A DNA stretch of 64,000 nucleotides from Leptobrachium leishanense (lineage: Eukaryota; Chordata; Amphibia; Anura; Megophryidae), in assembly GCA_009667805.1 (NCBI GenBank), contig CM019064.1, positions 268,379,662 through 268,443,661 of the forward strand. Reading direction: 5' to 3'. Positions 22,115 to 31,440 of the stretch are shown here, piece after piece (position 1 is the first letter of the stretch; each line of letters starts with the position of its first letter). Under the pieces are notes generated by a model. It made no database searches and had not been told where the DNA came from. It saw only the letters and a list, made by a program, of their open reading frames with translations. The position numbers and the translations under genes are program-made.

Positions 22115-22680
22115 AACCCTTTCGCTGCTGAGGCTTAGTTTTCACGCCCCTGTGCTGAGGTCATTTTTACCGGTTTTGCTCATCATGTTTAAATGCGTTT
22201 TGAAGCTTATTTTAGTATATGACCCAGACATATTATATATCGTTCTTTCCGTCAGACTCGGCAGATTCATAATATGTCATTATTATATGTATACGTCATG
22301 ACCTGTCTGTATATTATAACAAAAAATGCAATAAAATATGAATTTTCAATAATTTACAGCGTGTAAAGTGTATTTTTTTCACATTTTAACATGCGAGCAA
22401 TTGCGGTTATATTTTGTATGGGGTGCGCTTGTTAAACAAATTAGAGATGGGGTCTCGTTACAATTTTTTTGGGGAAAATTACAAAATTTTTAACAAACAC
22501 ACCGCATACAAAAATCGTTAGTGCAGCATCATTGTTCACATTATAATTGAAATGGGAACAATATTGCTGCATTAAAAAAACCAAAAAAAAGAAAAAAAAA
22601 TTGTTTATTTTTTTTTTATAAATTTTTTTAAATATTTTTTTATTTTAAATTTTTTTACAAACGTTTTTCACATTCGTGTT
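22115..22680 (+). repeat. CGCTGCTGAG block, first copy within the 8-kb element
   Basis: Starts TTAACCCTTTCGCTGCTGAG and contains ATGTTTAAATGCGTTTTGAAG and GACCCAGACATATTATATATCG. The same order appears at 25493-26040. It leads into the hairpin and minisatellite part. Confidence 0.8.
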
Positions 22681-22859
22681 TGGTATCGTTGGAACGGCCA
22701 TGCTCTGGCCGATCCAACAATACCAAACTTTAACCCCTAGCTGCCACGGATCGGGAGATAGGGGGTTCCAAAATGAACCCCCTATCTCCACCATTGGTGG
22801 CAGCTAGGGGTTAACTCCAGGACTGGCGTCATCGTGCTATGCACGATGACGCCAGTCCT
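22681..22859. repeat. Cluster of three hairpins before the 21-bp array
   Basis: Hairpin 1 pairs TGGTATCGTTGGA with TCCAACAATACCA. Hairpin 2 pairs TAACCCCTAGCTGCC with GGCAGCTAGGGGTTA and encloses an inner GGAGATAGGGGGTT stem. Hairpin 3 has perfect 19-bp arms (22819-22837 and 22841-22859) with a TAT loop. The cluster is copied at 23520-23698, and a decayed version lies at 26041-26220. Confidence 0.9.
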
Positions 22860-22894
22860 CAGGGGGAGTTCCCGGAAGCTTGGCCGACATCCGA

Positions 22895-23456
22895 CATCCT
22901 CATGGATATGCCCCAGCTCCTCATGGATATTGCCCCAGCACCTCGTGGATTTGCCCCAGCTCCTCGTGGATTTGCCCCAGCTCCTCGTGGATATTCCCCA
23001 GCTCACACATGGATTTGCCCCAGCTCCTCGTGGACATGCCCCAGCTCCTCGTGGACATGCCCCAGCTCCTCGTGGACATGCCCCAGCTCCTCGTGGATAT
23101 TCCCCAGCTCACACATGGATTTGCCCCAGCTCCTCGTGGATATGCCCCAGCTCCTCGTGGGCATGCCCCAGCTCCTCGTGGACATGCCCCAGCTCCTCGT
23201 GGATATGCCCCAGCTCACACATGGATTTGCCCCAGCTCCTCGTGGATATTCCCCAGCTCACACATGGATTTGCCCCAGCTCCTCATGGATATGCCCCAGC
23301 TCCTCGTGGACATGCCCCAGCTCCTCGTGGACATGCCCCAGCTCCTCGTGGATATGCCCCAGCTCCTCCTGGATATGCCCCAGCACATGGAATGCCCCAG
23401 CTCCTCATGGATATGCCCCAGCTCCTCATGGATTTGCCCCAGCAGATGGAATGCCC
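22895..23456 (+). repeat. 21-bp minisatellite, array 1
   Basis: Units are mainly GACATGCCCCAGCTCCTCGTG and variants ending in CACACATG. With a 21-bp period all frames repeat every seven residues, giving long frames such as APAPRGH or PQLLVDM on both strands. These frames are artefacts. The core GCCCCAGCTCACACATGGAT is shared with the 26-bp array at 863-1947. Confidence 0.95.
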
Positions 23457-23733
23457 ATAAATTTTTTTAAATATTTTTTTATTTTAAATTTTTTTACAAA
23501 CGTTTTTCACATTCGTGTTTGGTATCGTTGGAACGGCCATGCTCTGGCCGATCCAACAATACCAAACTTTAACCCCTAGCTGCCACGGATCGGGAGATAG
23601 GGGGTTCCAAAATGAACCCCCTATCTCCACCATTGGTGGCAGCTAGGGGTTAACTCCAGGACTGGCGTCATCGTGCTATGCACGATGACGCCAGTCCTCA
23701 GGGGGAGTTCCCGGAAGCTTGGCCGACATCCGA

Positions 23734-24418
23734 CATCCTCATGGATATGCCCCAGCTCCTCATGGATATTGCCCCAGCACCTCGTGGATTTGCCCCAGCT
23801 CCTCGTGGATTTGCCCCAGCTCCTCGTGGATATTCCCCAGCTCACACATGGATTTGCCCCAGCTCCTCGTGGACATGCCCCAGCTCCTCGTGGACATGCC
23901 CCAGCTCCTCGTGGATATGCCCCAGCTCACACATGGATTTGCCCCAGCTCCTCGTGGATATGCCCCAGCTCCTCGTGGACATGCCCCAGCTCCTCGTGGA
24001 CATGCCCCAGCGCTCTCGTGGATATGCCCCAGCTCACACATGGATTTGCCCCAGCTCCTCGTGGATATTCCCCAGCTCACACATGGATTTGCCCCAGCTC
24101 CTCGTGGACATGCCCCAGCTCCTCGTGGACATGCCCCAGCTCCTCGTGGATATGCCCCAGCTCACACATGGATTTGCCCCAGCTCCTCGTGGATATTCCC
24201 CAGCTCACACATGGATTTGCCCCAGCTCCTCATGGATATGCCCCAGCTCCTCGTGGACATGCCCCAGCTCCTCGTGGACATGCCCCAGCTCCTCGTGGAT
24301 ATGCCCCAGCTCCTCCTGGATATGCCCCAGCACATGGAATGCCCCAGCTCCTCATGGATATGCCCCAGCTCCTCATGGATTTGCCCCAGCAGATGGAATG
24401 CCCCAGCACCTCATGATA
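23734..24418 (+). repeat. 21-bp minisatellite, array 2
   Basis: Same unit as array 1, from the second copy of the 839-bp duplication. It has extra units between about 24000 and 24200 and one irregular unit (CAGCGCTCTCGTGG) near 24009. Open frames of up to 295 codons result from the period alone. Confidence 0.95.
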
Positions 24419-24432
24419 ATGGCCCCAGCTCA

Positions 24433-24660
24433 CCTCCGCCGCCTTTTTCGCTCCCTCAGAGCGTCCGGCGGCGCGGAGCTTGGGCGCTCGCCAGGGGGAG
24501 CCACGTGACCAGCTGCGATTGGCTGGTGACGTGTTTCCTCCAGGCGAGCGCCGAAGCTGCATGCTTCGGACGCTCGCAGGGAGCGAAAAAACGTGGCGGA
24601 GGGTGAGACACCCGCCCTTAGGGTGACGGTGTCACCCTAAAGGCGGGTGTCACCTGGTGT
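24433..24660. repeat. Long GC-rich hairpin followed by a second short hairpin
   Basis: Outer arms 24433-24467 and 24567-24602 pair (CCTCCGCCGCCTTTTTCGCT against AGCGAAAAAACGTGGCGGAGG). Inner arms GGGCGCTCGCC and GGCGAGCGCC, and CACGTGACCAGC and GCTGGTGACGTG, extend the stem to nearly the whole 170 bp. A second palindrome, GACACCCGCCCTTAGGGTGAC with its inverse, follows at about 24606-24655. GC content is far above the surroundings. Confidence 0.85.
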
Positions 24661-24872
24661 GGGCCGCACCCCCGCCCCATGTTACGACGCCACTGGTATA
24701 TACATTTAACAGCCACACGCCCACGGACTTACTCTATCCAAACAAAGTTCAGAATGATGTGAAACATTGGGACTTTTTGGATAGATCGATTTTCGACTAT
24801 CCAGAAGTTAAAAAATAAAAATGGTCGAAATCTAATGCAAAAGTCCCGATGTTTCACATCGGGATGTCAGAT

Positions 24873-25492
24873 ATTAATAGGCTTGTGCACCGATTTTTTT
24901 TTCGGTTCGATTTGTTCTGATGTTTAAAATTTTCGATTGCGTACATTTTTTGGAATATCGACCATTTTTCGTGTTTTCGGGTCACTTTGCTCGTTTTTTG
25001 TATCGACTTTTCGTGATTTCGGAAATTTTCTTTTTTTTCGGAACGTCTGTTCTCCTCGTTTCAAAGTGTCTAACTCTATTCGTTTTGATGTAAAGTACTA
25101 TGGTTTACTTTTTTATACTTTATATATTTTTTTTATAATAAATTTTAGGTTTGTTTTTCGGATCCAATAATTCATTCTGACGATACGATAATTCTGGCGA
25201 TTCTATCGTGTTTTTTTTTTTTATTAAATAAAGATCCTTTTTTTCTTATGAATATACATTTCACAACTTTATTTATTTAATCACATTAAAAAAATGGTAT
25301 GAAAGCCAAGGAACAAAAAAAAAAGAACAAAACGATTAAAAAAACGGTAAACTGACCCGAATGGTCTGACTTTAAAAATAAAAACCAGAACAAAAATGTT
25401 TTAAAACGGAAAAAATAGTTGATCAAAATGATCTGAAATGAAAAAAAATAATAAAATAAAATGATTTAAAACAGACAAAAATATAAATTAAC
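24873..25492 (+). repeat. Second left-end-like region inside the 8-kb element
   Basis: From GCTTGTGCACCGATTTTTTT the sequence parallels 21560-22114: TCGACCATTTTTCG, TTCGTTTTGATGTAAAGTAC and CGATACGATAATTCTGGCG occur in the same order. It lacks the TAGGGAT tip and has an extra stretch of about 260 bp before the next CGCTGCTGAG block. This indicates internal duplication of the left part of the element. Confidence 0.85.
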
Positions 25493-26220
25493 CCTTTCGC
25501 TGCTGAGGCATTTCACGGCTTCCCTTCACACCTGTGTGCGGTGCTGCGGTCTGCTGCTGAGCTAATTTTTAACAGTTTCGCTCCTCTTGTTTAAACGCGT
25601 TTTGAAGCCTTCTTTTATAATATGACCCAGACATGTTATATATCGTTCTTTCCGGCAGACTCGGCAGATGATTCATAATATATCATTATCATATGTATGC
25701 GTCATGTCCTGTCTGTATATTATAACAAAAAATTCAATAAAATTTGAATTTTCAATGTTTGTTTTACAAGGTGTAAAGTGTTTTTTTCACATTTTAACAT
25801 GCGAGTGTTTGCGGTTATATTTTATGAGTTGCGTTTGTTAAAAAAAATTGAAAAGGGGACTTGTTATATTTTTTTGGGTGACAATTACACTATTTTTAAC
25901 AAATGCACCCTTAGTTACAAAAATCCTTAGTGCAGCATCATTGTTCACATTATAATTGAAATGGCAACAATATTGCTGCATTAACAAAACAAAACAAAAA
26001 ACCTGTTTTTTTTTTTTTTTTATTTAAATTTTTTAACATTGTCATGTTTGGTATTGTTGGAAAGGCCATGCTCTGGTCGATCCAAAGATACCAAACATTA
26101 ACCAACCGATAGCTGCCGCGGATCGGGAGATAGGGGTTCCAATGAACCCCCTATCTCCACCATTGGTCACAGTTAGGGGTTAACTCCAAAACTGACATCA
26201 TTGTGACGAGGTCTTGGGAC
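25493..26220 (+). repeat. CGCTGCTGAG block, second copy, with decayed hairpins
   Basis: Starts TTAACCCTTTCGCTGCTGAG. It includes GTTTAAACGCGTTTTGAAG, GACCCAGACATGTTATATATCG and a degenerate version of the GGATCGGGAGATAGGG hairpin near 26118. There is no minisatellite after the hairpin in this copy. Confidence 0.8.
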
Positions 26221-26828
26221 TGTCAGCAGCTGCTGTTCCCCCACGCTGTTGTCTTCCTGCAAAGACATGACCATGTTGGCGGGCAGCGTCTTAGCGGGCA
26301 GCGGTGGGAGAGAGAGAGCTCATAGCTGGAGGAGGTGTTGTGTGAAGCTGCAAACAGGGACAAATAAACTAGACCTGAGCCGCACTAAGGATCTTTGGGT
26401 TGTGTCGGACAAGACTTCACGCAGTGCTGCCATCAATATTTTTTGATAAATTCTTGGTTATACAATGAATGTGACTGTGGACAAAAATCCGTGTTGTTGT
26501 GACATCGCCTAAGCTTAACAAAAAACCAGGCCACGTCGGTAATCAAATCTCAAGGCCTTACAACAAGGTTGTGTTAGTGTGTGACATTTTTTGGCCAGGC
26601 AGGAAGTGTAGAATGTGCACAGTCACATTCATGGCCACAAATATGTTGACAAATTTATGACAAAGGGTCCATAGAAATGTCAATACATTTATGTACATAT
26701 AATTTTAACAGTGTGGAAACCAAGCAATACATATTAACTTATTAAGTAAGGAAAAGCAACACACACAAACAGGAAAATAGTGAAAAAATAGAAAATTTAT
26801 TTACAACATATTAACATAGGGAAGGGAA
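26221..26828. other. No gene on the plus strand; possible 3' UTR of the SANT gene on the minus strand
   Basis: Nothing coding is recognised. The 65-codon frame at 26249 has no domain. The segment lies downstream of the minus-strand gene and may hold its 3' end. Confidence 0.45.
26796..26801 (-). terminator. Possible polyadenylation signal AATAAA of the SANT gene
   Basis: AATAAA on the minus strand about 310 bp downstream of the stop codon. It is the first clear canonical signal noted after the gene, but such hexamers are frequent in AT-rich DNA, so support is modest. Confidence 0.4.
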
Positions 26829-27107
26829 CATGCCAAGGATGGCAAACTGCCCAAGAAGTTACTGGCATTTGAGGAGATGTTGGAGCTGGTCCGCATCTTG
26901 GACTGCAAAGATTACGATTGCTGTATGGGCCCTTACGGCAGGAAGAATAACACCCGCAAGGATCGTATCCTTGAAAAGCTACGCACCACCATCCTGGAGC
27001 TGTTCGGGAAGGACTGGACGAAGGACCATCTCTGAAAACGCTGGTCCGACCTCAAGGCACGCGAGCAGGAGCAGCTGAGGCACATTCTGGAGGAGGCTGC
27101 CATTGGT
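26829..27107 (+). pseudogene. Inverted, decayed copy of the SANT/Myb-like domain exon
   Basis: The plus strand encodes FEEMLELVRILDCKDYDC, then RKDRILEKLRTTI and KRWSDLKAREQEQLRHI, closely matching exon 1 of the minus-strand gene (roughly four bases in five identical by eye). A TGA at about 27035, where the gene has CGG, breaks the frame, and there is no proper start. It lies in opposite orientation directly after the stop codon of the intact gene, so it would sit in that gene's 3' UTR as antisense sequence. Confidence 0.85.
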
Positions 27108-27108
27108 C

Positions 27109-29019
27109 TCACTGCTGCTCCAGGAGGTCTGCGGCATTGGTTATGTGCTCCCGCAGTTCCTGGAGCAGTTCTTGTAGAGAGTTGACGGCGGTAGCTGCCA
27201 GGCGAAGCTCGCCGATCGCCTCCCGTCGGCGTCTGGCTTCTCCTTCTATATATCCAATAAATGAAAGAAGGAAAATACAGTAAGTAAAGCAGGTTTCTAT
27301 TTTTGACTGAAAGTCTTGAAAAAATATAACAGTAGTATATACCAGAGCTGGCGGCCTCCTGAGTCTCCGACTCCTCCGACTCCTCCCCCACCACCACCGT
27401 CTGCATATCCAGTGCTATATGTAAGAAATTAAAGAAATAAAAAATACAGTAAACAACAAAACTGATTTATTTTTGAACAAAAGTCGATACAAAATACAAC
27501 AGTAAAAAAAAAAAAACCTGGACTGGCGGCCTCCTGCTGCTCCGGCTGACTCTCTACATCCTCCTCTTCCTCCTGCTCCTCTTGTGCTATACATAAAAAA
27601 ATTAAATTAAAATACAGTAAACAAAAAATGTTTCTGTTTTTGACCAAAAGTCGTTGCAAAATAAAACAGTATATACCAGCGCTGGTGGACGCCCGTGGCT
27701 CCCCCTCCTCCTCCGCTGGGGCACTGGTCCCTGCCCGGGCAGATTCGGCGGCCTTCTTCCTGTCTTCTGCCAAATCCAAAAAATATAACACATAAATAAT
27801 GCAGACTAGAAAAAATGGTATATCTATACAATATATTGCTCAAACTATTGCGACACCCCTCCACTACCCCACTACCAGCTTGACCCACCACTACTCCCAT
27901 CTCATAGGTCTAAAGTCACAAAATATTTATTTATTTCCTCTGCACATACACATATATTACCGTTCATTTATATATTTTTTTCAGAAGTAAACATTACGTT
28001 TATTCAATAAAAACTATTATTTGTGTTGTGTGCGTACAAAGCGCATTGTGCGACTGCTTTTAGTTATTTTATAGAAGGCCTCAGCCTCAGTTTCACTTTC
28101 AGTTTCTGCTAATAATAAAACTGGATATTGCAGAAACAACAACAGAAATCCACCATTTTGTTTTGAAATTTGCATCTAAAGCATTCAATGACACTGCTGC
28201 AGCAGCTGCTGAGGCTGTATTGAACGCAGCTCTGTTTGGATGCACTTTCAGAAGAACTACATGTCCCATCCTATCACTTTAGCAGAGACGCAGAGATTTT
28301 TATTGATGCGCAGGTGGGAGTCAATATTGGGCAAGCTGCGGCTCATCTCGTATGCATCACTCAATCACAACAACCTCCCCCCCCAACACACTACAGACTA
28401 CACACACAGTGCCAAAAGAAATCCAGCATTGTAACTTCATCTACATACATCAAATATCACAATTTTCACGAATACGTAAAATCACAAAAAAAAAAAGCTA
28501 TGGCAAAAATGCATGTATGACGAATTGTGAAAACGCTAATCTATACACAATCACATTGCATGAAAAAAGGACTAGATAAATCAGCGTATTTCTGCGCACA
28601 TTAGCACATGCAAGCACATTATTATTATTATACAGGATTTATATAGCACCAACAGTTTGCGCAGCGCTTTACAATATAACATGACACTTACGTTTCGCTA
28701 TGACGCGCCGGATGCGCCTCAGCTGCTCCTGCTCACGAACTTTTAAATCAGACCAGCGTTTCCGTAGCTGGTCCTTCGTCCGGTCCTTCCCAAACTTCTC
28801 CAAAATGGTAGTGCGTAGCTTGTCAAGGATACGATCTTTTCTGGCGTTATTCTTGCTGCGGTAAGGTCCCTTCCGGCAATCGTAATCTTTTCTATCAAAG
28901 ATGCGGACCATCTCCAACATCTCCTCAAACGCCATATTTTGGGCCCGTTTTTTCCTGGGTGCAGGTGGTTCAATTTCATCATAAGATGAAGACGAGGTCT
29001 CCTCTCTGGCAGCGGCCAT
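27109..29019 (-). CDS. Five-exon SANT/Myb-like DNA-binding protein of a transposable element, apparently intact
   Basis: Exons on the minus strand are 29019-28692, 27766-27677, 27586-27518, 27414-27343 and 27245-27109. They total 696 bp, giving 231 residues and a TGA stop. All four introns begin GT, end AG and interrupt codons in phase 1; exon 1 ends at a consensus donor GTAAGT. Residues 1-30 hold a serine/acidic start and a basic PRKKR stretch. Residues about 31-109 form a SANT/Myb-like domain (FEEMLEMVRIFD, KDRILDKLRTTI, KRWSDLKVREQEQ). Residues 110-187 are an acidic Glu/Gln/Ser-rich linker made by three short exons. Residues 188-231 form a Leu-rich helix (ELRLAATAVNSLQELLQEL) likely to dimerise. 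Similar proteins accompany PIF/Harbinger transposases and help bring them to DNA; that role is inferred. It could also be a domesticated or merely hitch-hiking gene. The start ATG lies in a short AT-rich leader. Confidence 0.8.
27246..27676 (-). repeat. Tandem exon-intron units within the SANT gene
   Basis: Introns 2 (27676-27587), 3 (27517-27415) and 4 (27342-27246) are 90, 103 and 97 bp. They align through a GACTTT(T)G/C-GTCAAAAA block, a TTTACTGTATTTT block and a final TATAG acceptor. The exons between them differ more, but exons 3 and 4 both end in codons for QEAAS-x-G. This pattern fits repeated duplication of an exon with its following intron. Confidence 0.8.
28615..28680 (-). repeat. 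LINE 3' tail in intron 1 of the SANT gene
   Basis: On the minus strand TTGTAAAGCGCTGCGCAAAC and TTGGTGCTATATAAATCC are followed by an ATAATAATAAT tail. This is the 3' end signature of the CR1/L2-type LINE also seen at 34921 and 59300. It starts only about ten bases after the exon 1 donor site, in the same orientation as the gene. Confidence 0.8.
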
Positions 29020-29090
29020 TATAGAATAATAAAAACAAAATTTTGTTCAAAAAGTTGTCAATAAAACTGGCTCAATAAAGTTACGACATG

Positions 29091-29120
29091 TGCGCGCGCG
29101 CGCATGCGCGACCCGCGGAC
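29091..29120. promoter_or_regulatory. Alternating CG tract upstream of the SANT gene
   Basis: GTGCGCGCGCGCGCATGCGC lies about 75-100 bp upstream of the ATG of the minus-strand gene. Alternating purine-pyrimidine CG tracts can adopt Z-DNA and are CpG-dense. A promoter role is only suggested by position. Confidence 0.35.
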
Positions 29121-29589
29121 GAATCGGATCTGACCAAAATACGAAAATTCTTATCGGATCTTTGGAAACAATACAAAAATTTACAGAATCAGCCATATAA
29201 CCGATACTAGTTAAATATACGATGTCCAGACTTACCGAAATGGTACCGAAATCCCGAATGGAACTGAAATCATGAATAGAGGGAAAATAAATTTTGATTT
29301 GACACATTTCAAGTCCATTCGAAAATTCCGAAAAATTTTCGATTTGGCAAATTTTTCGTTTTTTTCGGAAAGTCTGTTCTCGTTTCAAAGCAATAGATTT
29401 CGATTTGACACATTTCAAGTCCATTCGAAATTCCGAAAATTTTTCGATTCGGTTCGGAAACCAGTTCGGATTCGACTTTTTCGGATCTAAAAAATTTCGG
29501 ATTTTCGGCCGAATCGAAAGACCCGAATCGGGAAATTTCGTGAAAATTCCGAAATTCCGAAACCCGAAACGCACATCCCTATTGCTCAT

Positions 29590-29888
29590 CACTGGGTGGC
29601 TTTAGCCATAGAATGGAGTCTACACCCCCACATCTTTACTACACTTGGTCCCCACTTTTTGGTTTTGGCCATATAACACTGGGGAACAATTTGGAACAAA
29701 TTTTCTGTTGAGTTCGATATTTCAGCTGTTTCAGACTAAATTAGGAATGCTGATTTCAAAACTGCTGTTAGTTTTCTTCTATCACGTCAGGTTTTTTCAT
29801 CTGAATGCGATTACTCCCACCCGGATGTATGTACAAGTGCTCTCCTATTAGCCGAGAGTGGACCTCCCTCGAGTGGGGAGGGGTGGGG
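29590..29888. repeat. Target repeat right of the 8-kb element and further non-coding sequence
   Basis: CACTGGGTGGCTTTAGCC continues the repeat interrupted at 21554 and parallels 17520-17560. The rest up to 29888 includes CTCCCTCGAGTGGGGAGG next to the following TIR element. No gene is seen. Confidence 0.6.
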
Positions 29889-30966
29889 GACCTTGGCGAC
29901 CGGCGATCAGATGTTACTAGTCTCTGCATTTCATTTACACGTGAAACAGTGTGGAGAGAGGGTGTGTATAACTGTATTTAGTGAATCGTATTCCAAAAGT
30001 CTGTATACGAGGAGTAAGCAGAATTTATTTTTTATTTGCATAGGTATATCCTTTCCTTCTGATCATGTCTGCCTCTGCTATTTCTCGTTGTAAGTGCCGA
30101 AACAGCCCTGATTCCTTTTGTTATATCTGTGGCAGTTTCACCGTTCCCAGTCAAAGGGTGAACATCAGCGCATTTGTCAGGCAAGCCTATGTTGCATATT
30201 GCAAAGTAAAACTTGGTGATCAAGATAAGTCTTGGGCCCCTCACAAGATGTGCAAGCAGTGTGTCGAGAGTTTACGGATGTGGACGAAGGGAACATGTGA
30301 TAAGTTGCCATTTGATATACATTTGGTTTAGCGAGAGCCCACAGATCATTCCAGTGACTGTTACTTCTAGTGACAAGGTCATAGAGGAACGGTATCAGGG
30401 TAAATGGGATGAATTTATCAGGCGAGATTGAACACTCCAGGAAAAAGCGATAAGCGTAAATTTGTACCTTACATGCTACCTAACTTGACTACTTGTACCC
30501 AGTTGGACTTTTAGGTTAAATTCAAATTTGATATTCAGGTAATTTTTTCATTATTTTCCATTGTCTGCACATTTTATATGTTTTTTGAGACAAAGGGAGA
30601 GTATCCTGTACCTTAAAAAATTTACCTGATAGAGAAAAACTGAGGTCATTTTTGAATTCAGATGCCACCAGTTAGTCGAAAACAAGTGTAAGATCTAACT
30701 CAATGAAAATACTGTTCGACAGTGTAATGGGCTCTATGCGTCAGGCAGCCGACTCACATTACTGTATTGTGTGGGACGTATTCAAAGGACAGTACCAGGG
30801 GTAGATTATAAATCTTTTAAGATAAATTCTGCTTACCTTACTCCTCGTATACAGACTTTTGGAATACGATTCACTAAATACAGTTGTACACACTCTCTCT
30901 CCACACTGTTTCACGTGTAAATGAAATGCAGAGACTAGTAACATCTGATCGCCGGTCGCCAAGGTC
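29889..30966 (+). mobile_element. TIR element with about 135-bp inverted repeats and a zinc-ribbon-like ORF
   Basis: Left GACCTTGGCGACCGGCGATC and about 130 bp after it return inverted at 30832-30966, ending GATCGCCGGTCGCCAAGGTC. The arms differ by only a few bases. The interior encodes the start and end of a protein with a large deletion between them. No clear target duplication was found, so the exact tips and the superfamily are open. Part of the right half (GTATTGTGTGGGACGTATTC) is also found at 17575. Confidence 0.8.
30065..30470 (+). pseudogene. Cys-rich (zinc-ribbon-like) transposon protein, internally deleted
   Basis: ATG at 30065 begins a frame with CKCRNSPDSFCYICG and, 50 residues on, HKMCKQCVESLRMW. 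These paired CxC/CxxC groups suggest metal binding. I recall this family from repeated ORFs in arthropods, Hydra and vertebrates, but not its exact role. The frame stops at 30329. Beyond it EERYQGKWDEF and a Lys/Arg-rich end resemble the C-terminus of the same family in another frame, so the middle several hundred codons are missing. It is inactive. Confidence 0.65.
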
Positions 30967-31260
30967 TTATATCATTCAACTGCCAGCTCAGGTAGCCTAG
31001 AGAACAATAGCCTCCTGCCGCCTTATCTAAACATCCCACCCTACAGCTCATTAACTGGTAAATATTGTAGATTAAATAAAGGAGAGCCCCAAATCAATGT
31101 TTTGGTAAATGTTGCATCATGGGAAAAATCCAGAGAATTGAACCGAGTTATAAATTATCTAATTTTGTTTTTCCTTTTTATGTACAATTACTTCAGACAA
31201 AGGAAAAAAAAAAAGGTGTGTTTTATAATGTGTTTTTATTTGTAATGAACAAGTAATTTA
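30967..31260. other. No gene seen
   Basis: Short non-coding stretch between the TIR element and a MITE. Confidence 0.5.
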
Positions 31261-31440
31261 CAGGGTTATTCAGAGAGCGTGAAAAGCAGGAGAATGGCTG
31301 GAGAAAGAAAAATTCTAGCTCAAAATAGCCAAACCAGAAAAATTCTCCCTTTCATCTCACTTTCCAAATTGGTTATTTTGACCTATAATTTTTCATTCTC
31401 CAGTCATTCTCCTGCTTTTCACGCTCTCTGAATAACCCTG
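31261..31440 (+). mobile_element. CAGGGTTATTC MITE, small type, copy 3
   Basis: 180 bp with TIRs CAGGGTTATTCAGAGAG and CTCTCTGAATAACCCTG, nearly the same as the copy at 19850. Flanks are TTA on the left and TAT on the right, so the 3-bp duplication is not exact here. Confidence 0.9.

Larger units (their letters stand above)
22618..24418 (+). repeat. 839-bp tandem duplication
   Basis: The segment from about 22618 to 23456 is repeated from 23457 onward with an offset of exactly 839 bp across the flank, the hairpins and the start of the array. The junction lies at an ATAAATTTTTTT word present at both borders. The non-array parts look identical by eye, so the duplication should be recent. The second minisatellite is longer by a few units. 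Confidence 0.95.
21555..29581. mobile_element. 8.0-kb composite element with hAT-like ends carrying a SANT/Myb-like gene
   Basis: Ends are TAGGGATGTGCACCGA at the left and ...AAACGCACATCCCTA at the right, with perfect 8-bp duplications TTGCTCAT at 21547-21554 and 29582-29589. An unoccupied paralogue at 17.5 kb supports the same borders. Both subterminal regions are dense in TTCGATTCGG/CGGAAATTCCGAA words. Inside, in order: a left-end region, a CGCTGCTGAG block with a duplicated minisatellite, a second left-end-like region at 24873, a second CGCTGCTGAG block, and the SANT gene on the minus strand. No BED finger or hAT transposase was recognised. It is therefore non-autonomous or a composite of several insertions framed by one pair of ends. 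Confidence 0.85.

Noticed and set aside
22834..24606. Several frames of 190-295 codons with APAPRGH-like repeats
   Set aside because: A 21-bp period keeps any stop-free frame open. Three overlapping frames are equally long and no start or signal is convincing.
26830..27078. 82-codon plus-strand frame as a gene
   Set aside because: It is the wrong frame over the inverted SANT pseudocopy. The homologous frame has a stop codon.
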